In this document: positions 8,410 to 14,515 of the stretch, piece after piece
Layout of the letters: each line of letters begins with the position of its first letter
Numbering within the stretch: the stretch's first letter is position 1
Source of the DNA: Alphaproteobacteria bacterium
GTDB taxonomy: Bacteria; Pseudomonadota; Alphaproteobacteria; Micropepsales; Micropepsaceae
Direction of reading: 5' to 3'
DNA: 14,515 nt
NCBI GenBank assembly: GCA_028869725.1
Contig: JAGWRJ010000112.1
Coordinates: forward strand, 1 to 14,515
Translations under genes and position numbers: made by a program
Notes under the pieces: generated by a model
What the model saw: only the letters and a program-made list of their open reading frames with translations
What the model was told of the DNA's origin: nothing
Databases searched by the model: none

Positions 8410-11268
8410 CTAATCAAGCGTCCAGCGAAGCGAGAACAGGTGTTTAATATTAGCCGATTGCTGCATCCGGCCCTCGATTTTGTTAATCATCTCGTCGCGC
8501 TGCGCTTCTACCTTATCTTGTGCATCGAACAGGCTGCGGCGCTTGTGGTTACGCTGCGCCTCCAGCGCTTTTATCTGCTTTTGCCCAGCCAACTTGGCTT
8601 CCAGCGTTAGCGCAGCCAAGGCCGCACGGCGGGCTTCTCTGATTTGACGATCGAAGTCCTTGATTTCGCGTTCCAGCCCGACTTTCAGGTCATCCGCCCA
8701 GCCTTCGAGCTTTTCCGATTCCGCAGCAAAGAATCGCGTGTTCCGTTCGGAAATACTCTGCTGGATGGTCACTTGCCGAGCATTTCTGATTTCCTCCAAC
8801 GGCTTTTCGTCGAGTGATACGCTCTCCTGAACGATTTCTCCAGGCACTGTAAGAAGACGTCCCGCAGCTTCCCCATCAAGGCTTTCTCCGTCATCGGTGA
8901 GAGCGACAACAATCAAATGATCCTCGGGTTGGTCCAACGACTCGACGCTCAAGCGCCATGCCGTGAGCACTCCGCGTTTACCAACGAAGGCATCCAATGC
9001 ACTGATCCTTCCTTCGTGGAGCTTGTGATCGAAGCGAATTTCCGCAGCGGGAAGGTCCCGCGCTTTCGCGTGTTTCAGCACGGCTTCGGCCAGCGGATGG
9101 TTGAGACGGTATAGATGGGCATCGCCACTACGCCGCGGCAATTCGTACCGACCCAAGGTTATGCCCGCACTGTCAGTAACAAAGGCAGGCAATGCCCTCA
9201 ACTGGAATACGCCATCGCCAGTGAATTCAGCATGTTCGGCAAGTTCGTGTCGAGTCAGTTGCATCAACAGCCGCTCATAACGGCCAAGAAGTTCTTTGGA
9301 GTTTTCCTCTCGAATTCTGAGTTTCTCACGTACCTCGTCGTCAAAATTCTCAAGCAGTTGCTGGCGAGTGCGCGCCATGGATTGACCAATTTCCAGGCTG
9401 AGCTCCAGTTGTAACTGGTCAAACGCGTGTTTGATTTCTTCCGGTTTCCGGCAGCGTTGATAGATAGCCGCGATGCGCTTTTCAAAGTCCACGCCCGACT
9501 CGATCGCACCCAGCACCTCATCGCTCGCGCCGAAAACACCTTCAAACAACTTGAACTTTTCTGCAAGCAATTCGTAAACCCGCATGTCGGCGGCGTTCTT
9601 GCGATTTACAAAGTTCACCACCACCACGTCATGCTTCTGGCCGTAGCGATGACAGCGGCCGATACGTTGCTCGATGCGCTGCGGATTCCAGGGCAAATCG
9701 TAATTCACCACGAGAGAACAGAATTGCAGGTTGATGCCCTCGGCGCCCGCTTCGGTCGCAATCATGATGCGTCCCTGCTCGCGGAAATAATCCACGAGCG
9801 CCGAGCGCATGTCCGCTGTACGCGAACCCGTTACCCGATCCGTGCCCTGGTATCGCTCAAGCCACGCGGCATAGATGACACGCGAGCGCTCGTCGTTGTT
9901 GCTGCCATTGAATAATACGATGCCACCTGCGTAGGGACTGTCAGCCAGTACCCGCAGCAGATAGTCCTGAGTACGACGCGATTCAGTAAAGATGATGGCT
10001 TTTTGTTCGGCGCCAAGCTCACGCAATTTTGCAAACGCGACGCGCAGCGCTTTCAGCAGAGCCTTGCCTTTTGCGTTTTGTTCAATGGAGGTAGCAAGCT
10101 GGATGAAGCTATCAAGATCGTTGACTTCCTGTTGTACGGCTTGACGGTCGGCATCCGTTAGCGGAGGCTGAAGTTCATCTTCCTGCCACTCCTCGGCCGT
10201 TTCACCAAGCGCCTCGTAATCCTCCGTCAACTGCTCATCCAGCGGCGCCGGCGTTTCAGCCGGTCGAAGTCGTTCCTTCAGTCGATCAGACATCTTTACC
10301 AGCGCACCCGCAATAGCGAAGGTTGAAGAAGCCAGCAGCTTGCGCAGCACCAGCGTAATCAACGCACGTTGACCGGCAGGTAAGGCTTGCAGGTTCTCCC
10401 TCTGCAGGTATTCCGAAACCAAAGCGTAGAGCTTGTCTTCGCCTTCCGCAGGCGTGAATTCCTCAAGCAATGGCAAACGTTTGGTGAAGGGGACGTAGGC
10501 AGTCACTTGTCGACGCAGAGTTCTGTAGCAGATGGGCTTGATACGCGCTTTCAGCGTATCGAACACTTGCCCCTCATCAAGATGGGCAAACTGTTCACGG
10601 AAGCTCGCTAAATTACCGAACGTATGGTCGTCAATGAAACTCACCAAGCCAAATAGCTCCAACAGCGAATTTTGCAGAGGCGTTGCTGTAAGTAGCAATT
10701 TGTCTCGCCCTACTAATGTCGCTCTCAAGGTATTGGCGATGATATTGGCCGGCTTGTATACATTCCGCAAACGGTGCGCCTCGTCTATTACCACGAGGTC
10801 CCAAGCAATCGCATAAAGATCACTGGCTTTGCTTCGTGCAAATTGGTATGAGCAAATTACAATTTCAGGCCTTTCAAACGGGCGAAACTCACCATGTTTG
10901 ATGGCTTCGTTATACACCCTCGCCTCAAGAATTCGGCATGGCAGAAAGAATTTTTCAGTCAACTCCTGTAGCCACTGCTTGCGCAGGCTGGACGGCGTTA
11001 TCACGAGCATGCGCCGCTTGCGCTCAGCCCACTTTGGGGACAGTACCAATCCTGCCTCAATCGTCTTACCGAGCCCAACCTCATCGGCGAGTATGGCACC
11101 CTTGGACAATGGAGATTGAAAGGCAAACAGCGCCGCATCCACTTGATGTGGATTCAAGTCTACCTGCGCACTGGCTACAGTGCCGGCGAGTTTCTCAGCA
11201 CTGCCGGAAGGGCAGCGTTTCGTCAGCTCGTGCGCAATGTATTTGGCTTGGTAGCCCGTTATATCCAT
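8410..11268 (-). CDS. SNF2/RapA-like superfamily 2 helicase
   Basis: A 952-aa SF2 ATPase of the SNF2 type. Motifs are GAILADEVGLGKT (Walker A, K68), DEAH (162-165), LTATPLQN (motif III, about 193-200), ATEAGAEGINLQ (motif V, about 504-515) and QRIGRCHRYGQ (motif VI, 534-544). The form ADEVGLGKT and the RCHRYGQ arginine-finger region resemble RapA and defence-associated SNF2 proteins rather than RecQ or UvrD types. An acidic insert lies between the two RecA-like lobes (about 335-400). The C-terminal third is charged and probably coiled-coil. SNF2 proteins move on duplex DNA or displace bound proteins, so a remodelling or translocation role beside Mod and Res is inferred. The ATG at 11268 has an AGAGGTT-like ribosome site 5 nt upstream. 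No nuclease domain is visible in this protein. Confidence 0.88.
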   Translation of the reverse strand: MDITGYQAKYIAHELTKRCPSGSAEKLAGTVASAQVDLNPHQVDAALFAFQSPLSKGAILADEVGLGKTIEAGLVLSPKWAERKRRMLVITPSSLRKQWLQELTEKFFLPCRILEARVYNEAIKHGEFRPFERPEIVICSYQFARSKASDLYAIAWDLVVIDEAHRLRNVYKPANIIANTLRATLVGRDKLLLTATPLQNSLLELFGLVSFIDDHTFGNLASFREQFAHLDEGQVFDTLKARIKPICYRTLRRQVTAYVPFTKRLPLLEEFTPAEGEDKLYALVSEYLQRENLQALPAGQRALITLVLRKLLASSTFAIAGALVKMSDRLKERLRPAETPAPLDEQLTEDYEALGETAEEWQEDELQPPLTDADRQAVQQEVNDLDSFIQLATSIEQNAKGKALLKALRVAFAKLRELGAEQKAIIFTESRRTQDYLLRVLADSPYAGGIVLFNGSNNDERSRVIYAAWLERYQGTDRVTGSRTADMRSALVDYFREQGRIMIATEAGAEGINLQFCSLVVNYDLPWNPQRIEQRIGRCHRYGQKHDVVVVNFVNRKNAADMRVYELLAEKFKLFEGVFGASDEVLGAIESGVDFEKRIAAIYQRCRKPEEIKHAFDQLQLELSLEIGQSMARTRQQLLENFDDEVREKLRIREENSKELLGRYERLLMQLTRHELAEHAEFTGDGVFQLRALPAFVTDSAGITLGRYELPRRSGDAHLYRLNHPLAEAVLKHAKARDLPAAEIRFDHKLHEGRISALDAFVGKRGVLTAWRLSVESLDQPEDHLIVVALTDDGESLDGEAAGRLLTVPGEIVQESVSLDEKPLEEIRNARQVTIQQSISERNTRFFAAESEKLEGWADDLKVGLEREIKDFDRQIREARRAALAALTLEAKLAGQKQIKALEAQRNHKRRSLFDAQDKVEAQRDEMINKIEGRMQQSANIKHLFSLRWTLD

Positions 11269-11324
11269 CGGTTAACCTCTATGGGCGGAACAGCATAATC
11301 ATGCGAATCAAGACGTTGAATTGA

Positions 11325-11334
11325 TGACGCGTCA
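11325..11334. repeat. 10-bp palindrome between hipA and the helicase gene
   Basis: TGACGCGTCA is perfectly palindromic and lies 3 nt past the hipA stop codon in the 69-bp gap before the helicase gene. It could be an operator or a small RNA structure; I see no convincing promoter in the gap. Confidence 0.35.
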
Positions 11335-11337
11335 CAA

Positions 11338-12669
11338 TTACTTCCTCTCCCCCAGCAATTCCGATCGCCCGACCTCAGACTTTTCTCCTTTAAGTTTCGG
11401 TGGATCAGAGAATCCTGTGAATGACTCTCCAAGTGATACCGTGCCCAAGGAATAGGTGTGCTTATCCCGCAGAGACGCTATTCCCTCTTGCCACGTGTGC
11501 AACATGCGCTTGCCTGTATCCGCGAAATTCGGGTGGTCTTTCATCGCCGCACGAACCGCGGGACCGGTGTCGCTCACCGCCTGGGTAATAGCGTCCACCA
11601 TTGCAACCTGTTCACTTCGTTTGATTCCAAATACCGTAGCTATAAACTTTTCCAAGTTCTTACCCGGGTTCCACGTCTTTTTGCCCATGAACGAAATGCC
11701 GGGCGGATTATTCTCGTAGTTGGCATATACATTTGTGGTGAGCATGTCATAGACCGGCGCCAGATGAACATCGGCTCGGGACGTGTACAGCAGAGCGATG
11801 TTTTTCGCATGACAATCAGCATTGCGAAGTGCGTGCGTTAGAAGCAGCATTGTGGTCAGTTTGCGGAAGGTATCTAGCTGTTGATCTCCCGGAACCAAAT
11901 CATGCACAGCCTTGGCAATACGCTCCCAGGTGGTCTCGTATTTCGCGGCTGGCCGCAGGCCGAGTAAGGCACAAAAATCCTCCATACCCCAATAGAGTCC
12001 ACCTTGGCTGTCCACGTCGAATCGGTGAACGATTAATGCCTGACCATCATTGGAGATTTCGGTTTTGGCGGTTGGCAACAGCTTTGCCGCAACCTGCATA
12101 CAGAGATGCTCATTCAATGTGACAAACGGTAGGCGATGCGATGCTCCTTTGATTATGTGGCGTCTCGTAAGCAACGCCGCTTTCTGATGTTGCCCCAGGG
12201 TCACGTGCTGCAGTTGCGAGTCCAGGAATTTCGGAACTATGCCTGACACGCCGCTTGTTGCATGTTGTCGCACCAACGCCGCGAACGCCTCTTCGGAATT
12301 ATCTCCCTGAAGAATTTCCGCGACTTCTACAGGCTCCGCCGACTCGTCCAATTTGGCTTCCGGCGCCGCCACCTGGACACGACCGACCATGTTGCGGCCC
12401 ACCACGGATAGCAGTGCAATTGGGTTTGATCCAACAACTGGGCCAAACTGTTCCTGCAAAACTTGCAGCAGATAGCCCTCCGGGAGGTTCATTTGCAGCA
12501 CGGGCGGCAGCGTGTCATCCCAGATCCAAGACTCGGTACGCACTGGCATGGTCAGAGAGACAAAATCATTAGTGGCAGTATTTGCGTGATAGGTGACGAC
12601 GCTCTTGAAATCGCCTTCTTGCTCCAGTATCGCGACATCCCTGCCCTGCACGTAGACGGAGAGCTTCAT
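11338..12669 (-). CDS. hipA: HipA family serine/threonine kinase toxin
   Basis: A 443-aa HipA-like kinase. E. coli HipA phosphorylates glutamyl-tRNA synthetase and arrests translation; the target here is unknown. The N-terminal subdomain (about 1-105) precedes the kinase core. TSGVSGIVPK (138-147) corresponds to the Ser/Gly loop that carries the regulatory autophosphorylated serine. HIIKG supplies the ATP-binding lysine (K174). HRFD (215-218), the catalytic NADCHAKN (283-290, D285) and the metal-binding VYDML (D308) are all present, so the kinase looks active. The ATG overlaps the hipB stop by 4 nt (ATGA), the usual antitoxin-toxin coupling. Length is normal for the family. The helicase gene begins 69 nt downstream on the same strand with no clear terminator between. 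HipBA may therefore be co-transcribed with the restriction cluster. Confidence 0.92.
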   Translation of the reverse strand: MKLSVYVQGRDVAILEQEGDFKSVVTYHANTATNDFVSLTMPVRTESWIWDDTLPPVLQMNLPEGYLLQVLQEQFGPVVGSNPIALLSVVGRNMVGRVQVAAPEAKLDESAEPVEVAEILQGDNSEEAFAALVRQHATSGVSGIVPKFLDSQLQHVTLGQHQKAALLTRRHIIKGASHRLPFVTLNEHLCMQVAAKLLPTAKTEISNDGQALIVHRFDVDSQGGLYWGMEDFCALLGLRPAAKYETTWERIAKAVHDLVPGDQQLDTFRKLTTMLLLTHALRNADCHAKNIALLYTSRADVHLAPVYDMLTTNVYANYENNPPGISFMGKKTWNPGKNLEKFIATVFGIKRSEQVAMVDAITQAVSDTGPAVRAAMKDHPNFADTGKRMLHTWQEGIASLRDKHTYSLGTVSLGESFTGFSDPPKLKGEKSEVGRSELLGERK

Positions 12670-12920
12670 TTACCACCCCGTTCTTTGCGTAGTTCGTCCA
12701 GCAATCCGGCCTGACCACGCTCGACAAATTGCAGCTCCATGCCTAGTACCGCCAGTACGGCTAGCAGCTTGCGTGCCCCCAAATCGGTGGTACGCCCGCG
12801 CTCAAAGCGCGACAGCGACTCCTGCGCTATCCCGGCTTTGCGAGCGACCTCTGTCTGCGTTAAGCCTAGTTTTCGCCGCCGAGCAGCAACGGCTAATCCA
12901 AGTTCTGTAAATAATTTCAT
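12666..12920 (-). CDS. hipB: HipB-like XRE antitoxin and autorepressor
   Basis: An 84-aa Cro/C1-type helix-turn-helix protein. The HTH spans about residues 8-60, with TQTEVARKAGIAQESLSRFERG as its core region. HipB proteins bind HipA to neutralise it and bind operators upstream to repress the operon. The gene comes before hipA and overlaps it by 4 nt. The start codon at 12920 lies inside the palindromic site 12919-12934, and there is no recognisable Shine-Dalgarno. The message may have a short leader, or translation may itself be affected by the site. It is the first gene of the leftward block and is divergent from the XRE-TM/HNH unit. Confidence 0.88.
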   Translation of the reverse strand: MKLFTELGLAVAARRRKLGLTQTEVARKAGIAQESLSRFERGRTTDLGARKLLAVLAVLGMELQFVERGQAGLLDELRKERGGK

Positions 12921-12934
12921 GATGTATGCATCAT
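12919..12934. promoter_or_regulatory. probable HipB operator (inverted repeat over the hipB start)
   Basis: ATGATG and CATCAT arms are separated by the 4-base spacer TATG and overlap the hipB start codon, just downstream of the predicted -10. HipB-type antitoxins bind palindromes near their own promoters. The match to HipB is inferred from position and symmetry. Confidence 0.55.
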
Positions 12935-12979
12935 AAAAGTTAGGCCTTGTATAGATTATTGATATTTAAGTCATAAAAG
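12931..12979. repeat. 9-bp direct repeat in the hipB promoter
   Basis: TCATAAAAG occurs at 12931-12939 and again at 12971-12979, exactly 40 bp apart (about four helical turns). The first copy overlaps the palindrome at the hipB start. The second covers the predicted -35. Cooperative repressor binding around the promoter is a plausible use. Confidence 0.4.
12948..12976 (-). promoter_or_regulatory. candidate promoter for hipBA and the downstream block
   Basis: On the minus strand a -10-like TATACA (12948-12953) follows a weak -35-like TTATGA (12971-12976) with a 17-bp spacer. Predicted transcription would begin near 12941, about 20 nt before the hipB start. The match to sigma70 consensus is moderate. 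Confidence 0.4.
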
Positions 12980-13020
12980 CAAGTGCCTATGTCGGGGTGC
13001 GTCGTAGAAGGTCATCCTAA

Positions 13021-13049
13021 TTGCTAATCCAACGATTACTCCTTAGAAT
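13021..13049 (+). promoter_or_regulatory. sigma70-like promoter for the XRE-TM/HNH unit
   Basis: TTGCTA (13021-13026) and TAGAAT (13044-13049) are separated by 17 bp. Predicted transcription begins near 13056, leaving a leader of about 24 nt. ACGATTA occurs twice, at 13032-13038 (in the spacer) and 13056-13062 (at the start point), 24 bp apart. These could be operator half-sites for the XRE protein it expresses. Confidence 0.55.
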
Positions 13050-13079
13050 ACTCCCACGATTATGTGAGAATCAACTTCA

Positions 13080-13358
13080 ATGAGTATGACGCCAAACGAG
13101 ATACGTTCCCTTCGAACACACCTCAATCTCGGGCAAGCCGAATTTGCTCAAATGCTCGGTGTTCATCCCATGACCGTCAGCCGCTGGGAACGGGAAAAGG
13201 GCGCATTGTCTCCGACCGCCTATCAGGAAGTATTGATGAAAGAATTTAAGACCGCCGTCTCAAAAGACAAAGCCGTGGGGGATGTTTTGAAAGGTGTCTT
13301 AATTGGTGCCGGCATTGCTGCCGCTATTTTCCTCCTCCTCAGTAAATCACGTAACTGA
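13080..13358 (+). CDS. small XRE helix-turn-helix protein with C-terminal membrane segment
   Basis: A 92-aa protein. Residues about 5-55 form an HTH (NLGQAEFAQMLGVHPMTVSRWERE is the recognisable core). Residues about 69-87 are a hydrophobic Gly/Ala-rich stretch ending in LLLSKSRN, consistent with a single membrane helix with positive residues after it. It is therefore probably a DNA-binding protein tethered to the inner membrane. ATG codons occur at 13080 and 13086; I use the first, and a weak GAGAA-type ribosome site lies upstream. The HNH gene follows after 23 nt on the same strand. The protein may repress its own promoter and control or sense for the HNH partner; this is inferred. I do not recognise a named family beyond XRE. 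Confidence 0.75.
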   Translation: MSMTPNEIRSLRTHLNLGQAEFAQMLGVHPMTVSRWEREKGALSPTAYQEVLMKEFKTAVSKDKAVGDVLKGVLIGAGIAAAIFLLLSKSRN

Positions 13359-13381
13359 TTCAGTAGACCGAGATCCAAGTT

Positions 13382-13798
13382 ATGAAATACCCACAGGAAC
13401 AACTTGATGCCATTTACGACAAGACCAGCGGTAAGTGTCATATATGTGGCAAAAAGCTGGTGCGCTCCAACTATGGAGTTCTTGGCGCGCGCGGCTGCTG
13501 GGAAGTTGAGCATTCAGTTGCTGTCGCTAAGGGCGGAACGGACAGCATGAATAATCTGTTGGCAGCTTGTATAAGCTGTAACCGATCGAAAGGCGAATCT
13601 ACTTCTCGAACTGCGCGTGCCAGGAATGGTAGATCACGAGCGCCATATTCAGCCGCGAAAGTCAGCAAAATTAAAACTGGACACGCAGTTTCTGGTGCAG
13701 CGATCGCAGGCCTTGCTACCTTGTTCTTTGCCCCCGAACTATTTTTAGTAGCGGCTATCGCAGGCGCGGTTGTCGGTTACGAGATTGACGTAGATTAG
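13382..13798 (+). CDS. HNH endonuclease with C-terminal Gly/Ala-rich hydrophobic segment
   Basis: A 138-aa protein. The HNH domain (about 10-70) has zinc pairs CHIC (19-22) and CISC (63-66). The catalytic-type EVEH (41-44) is followed by a NNLL asparagine (57-58) and CNRSKG (66-71). The third HNH position appears to be Asn (N67), as in many McrA-like HNN forms. A basic linker (about 72-99, many Arg, Ser and Lys) follows. The C-terminus (about 102-134) is strongly hydrophobic, rich in Gly and Ala, with a central Pro, suggesting a membrane helix or short helical hairpin. It ends in acidic EIDVD. The substrate is presumably DNA. Co-transcription with the XRE-TM gene 23 nt upstream, and the shared C-terminal hydrophobic design, suggest the two proteins meet at the membrane. 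Toxin, anti-phage nuclease or phage-entry factor are all possible. Confidence 0.8.
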   Translation: MKYPQEQLDAIYDKTSGKCHICGKKLVRSNYGVLGARGCWEVEHSVAVAKGGTDSMNNLLAACISCNRSKGESTSRTARARNGRSRAPYSAAKVSKIKTGHAVSGAAIAGLATLFFAPELFLVAAIAGAVVGYEIDVD

Positions 13799-13902
13799 CC
13801 ACATGCTGTCAAAGCCGACACACCGTGCTCCCGCTAAGTGTCCTGATTATGCAAATCCCCTGGAGCAAGATCCTGCACGGAAGCCCCCATAAGATCGCAT
13901 CG

Positions 13903-13948
13903 GTACTCACGACATAGAGTACTCATATATAGAACCGAATATATGAGT
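13903..13948. repeat. two adjoining inverted repeats, possible terminator or operator
   Basis: GTACTC (13903-13908) pairs with GAGTAC (13917-13922) over an 8-nt gap. It is followed at once by perfect 10-bp arms ACTCATATAT (13921-13930) and ATATATGAGT (13939-13948), also with an 8-nt loop. They overlap by two bases, so the two hairpins may be alternatives. CTTTT follows the second stem in the rightward direction. It could end the HNH transcript, but the stem is AT-rich and weak for a terminator. Confidence 0.45.
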
Positions 13949-13951
13949 CTT

Positions 13952-14006
13952 TTCGGCGTGGACCAATTGGCCGGTTTCTGACGACGGCAAATAGGTCCAC
14001 ACCGAA
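13952..14006. repeat. 13-bp inverted repeat with one mismatch, 29-nt loop
   Basis: Arms at 13952-13964 and 13994-14006 are complementary at 12 of 13 positions (core GTGGACC/GGTCCAC). The loop has further short complementarity, GCCG/CGGC. The stem could be part of a structured RNA or a protein-binding site; no known RNA family is recognised. Confidence 0.4.
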
Positions 14007-14121
14007 GTAACGAGGACGCCAATACCGGTCGCTGCGTGACAACTCGAAACTTGCAAAGCCATTCTTATCTGTTTACACAAAAGCGGGAAAAAACAAGAGT
14101 GGGAAAGTGGTCTTAATATGG

Positions 14122-14249
14122 CCAACAAATTACCAACTGGTGCCAAGTTATTACCAAAAGTAGCCAAATGATGCCCATTCATTACCAATCAGTACCAATG
14201 TGGTCCAAAAGTGGCCCAAAAATTACCAGTTCGGGCCATTTTGTTACCT
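14122..14249. repeat. helically phased CCA array (12 CCA plus a terminal CCT)
   Basis: CCA begins at 14122, 14133, 14143, 14154, 14164, 14175, 14185, 14195, 14205, 14216, 14226 and 14236, with CCT at 14247. Spacings are 11,10,11,10,11,10,10,10,11,10,10,11, mean about 10.4 bp. No CCA lies out of phase in the interval. Most units are TTACCAA or GGCCAA-like, and the surrounding bases vary. TTACC occurs at 14130, 14151, 14182, 14223 and 14244, separated by 21, 31, 41 and 21 bp, which are whole helical turns. The period is not a multiple of 3, so it is not a protein repeat. One protein surface binding along one DNA face is the obvious reading. ParR-type centromeres with 10-11 bp iterons are a formal analogy. 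The function is unknown. Confidence 0.85.
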
Positions 14250-14262
14250 GGCTTAGTCATCA

Positions 14263-14515
14263 TCAGCGGTAATCGCGTGACACACTCCGCAGGTCTCCGA
14301 GAAGCGCACTATAATCCTGTAATTGGGCCGCAATAACCTGCACCACGTCTCCATCCTTTTGGATGGTCCCAGCAATGCCGAGCAGTCTGGCGCCGATCAG
14401 CGTTTTCCTTTGGCGCTCGCCAAGTTTTGGCCAGACAATGGTATTGACGTGTCCGGTTTCATCTTCCAGCGTTACAAACGTGACGCCGTTGGCGCTCTCC
14501 GGGCGTTGCCGGTGG
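14263..14515 (-). CDS. dnaE2: C-terminal end of error-prone DNA polymerase DnaE2 (ImuC), partial
   Basis: The last 83 residues of a protein whose start lies beyond the right edge. The sequence QRPESANGVTFVTLEDETG, then IVWPKL, ERQRK and LLG, ending SRDYR, matches the OB-fold C-terminus of DnaE2/ImuC. In many proteobacteria DnaE2 works with ImuA and ImuB in SOS-induced mutagenic lesion bypass. Only this end is visible, so promoter, LexA box and the imuAB genes cannot be checked. The stop TGA is at 14263-14265, 13 bp from the phased array. The replicative DnaE is an alternative, but the RQRP...VTFVTLEDETG form and the SRD ending favour DnaE2. Whether it belongs to the island or is chromosomal cannot be decided here. 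Confidence 0.8.
   Translation of the reverse strand, partial: HRQRPESANGVTFVTLEDETGHVNTIVWPKLGERQRKTLIGARLLGIAGTIQKDGDVVQVIAAQLQDYSALLGDLRSVSRDYR

Larger units (their letters stand above)
13799..14262. other. 464-bp gene-free region with inverted repeats and a phased array
   Basis: No convincing coding region is seen. One minus-strand frame (13907-14188) is open but covers the repeats and has no ribosome site or recognisable domain. The first part holds inverted repeats at 13903-14006. A purine-rich stretch with AAAAAA lies near 14080-14110, and the CCA array occupies 14122-14249. It separates two convergent units, XRE-TM/HNH and dnaE2. Confidence 0.6.

Noticed and set aside
368..11268. DISARM or BREX system
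   Set aside because: No DUF1998, PLD, PglZ, BrxC or BrxL-like protein is visible; the methyltransferase and Res are of the type III kind.
13921..13953. Confident rho-independent terminator for the HNH gene
   Set aside because: The stem is mostly A-T and the T-run is only four bases, so I keep it as an inverted repeat of uncertain role.
14051..14079. Promoter TTGCAA with TACACA, 17-bp spacer
   Set aside because: The match is weak (4/6 and 3/6) and no gene follows it on that strand.
13907..14188. Minus-strand 93-aa open frame overlapping the phased array
   Set aside because: No ribosome site or recognisable domain; the repeat period is not a multiple of 3 and the frame covers several inverted repeats.
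14122..14249. CRISPR array
   Set aside because: The units are about 10 bp with only CCA constant; there are no long repeats or spacers and no cas genes.

Overview
This window looks like one end of an integrative genomic island in a proteobacterium, carrying a large anti-phage or stress-type gene cluster. The organism is inferred. The tRNA-Phe 3' half is proteobacterial in type. The partial gene at the right edge encodes the C-terminus of a DnaE2 (ImuC) polymerase, common in beta-, gamma- and alphaproteobacteria. Base composition is moderately GC-rich with no AT-rich genes. A beta- or gammaproteobacterium is my best guess; I cannot name a genus.

Left edge (1-367): bases 1-168 show no gene and are probably chromosomal flank. 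At 169-216 lies the 3' part of a tRNA-Phe gene (minus strand, CCA end to the left) that breaks off inside the anticodon stem, the usual footprint of tRNA-targeted integration. By the usual logic the island extends right from base 217 and the intact tRNA lies beyond the window. Just inside are a 14-bp perfect palindrome (245-258) and four GCAC motifs exactly 10 bp apart (281-314), which could be binding sites for an excisionase or integrase.

Main block (368-12920, all leftward): seven tightly packed genes in the order hipB, hipA, SNF2/RapA-like helicase, DUF2130 nuclease-like coiled-coil protein, AAA_13/RloC-like ATPase, type III-style methyltransferase (mod), and type III-style restriction helicase-nuclease (res). 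Gaps are 69 nt or less, and hipB/hipA and mod/res overlap by 4 nt. The block reads as one operon controlled from a HipB-repressible promoter. It combines DNA modification and cleavage (Mod, Res), two further DNA-active or nuclease-like proteins, and two possible translation-arrest modules: HipA kinase and, less surely, an anticodon-nuclease-like C-terminus on the AAA protein. I do not recognise this exact gene set as a named defence system.

Right part (13021-13798, rightward): a sigma70-like promoter drives a two-gene unit encoding a small XRE helix-turn-helix protein with a C-terminal membrane segment and an HNH nuclease with a C-terminal Gly/Ala-rich hydrophobic segment. The pair looks like a compact membrane-linked nuclease module.

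Non-coding tail (13799-14262): three inverted repeats (13903-14006), then a striking array at 14122-14249 in which every CCA trinucleotide recurs every 10 or 11 bp (mean about 10.4 bp) over twelve turns. All repeats therefore face the same side of the helix. This is the most unusual non-coding signal here. It ends 13 bp from the stop codon of the leftward dnaE2 gene that runs off the right edge.
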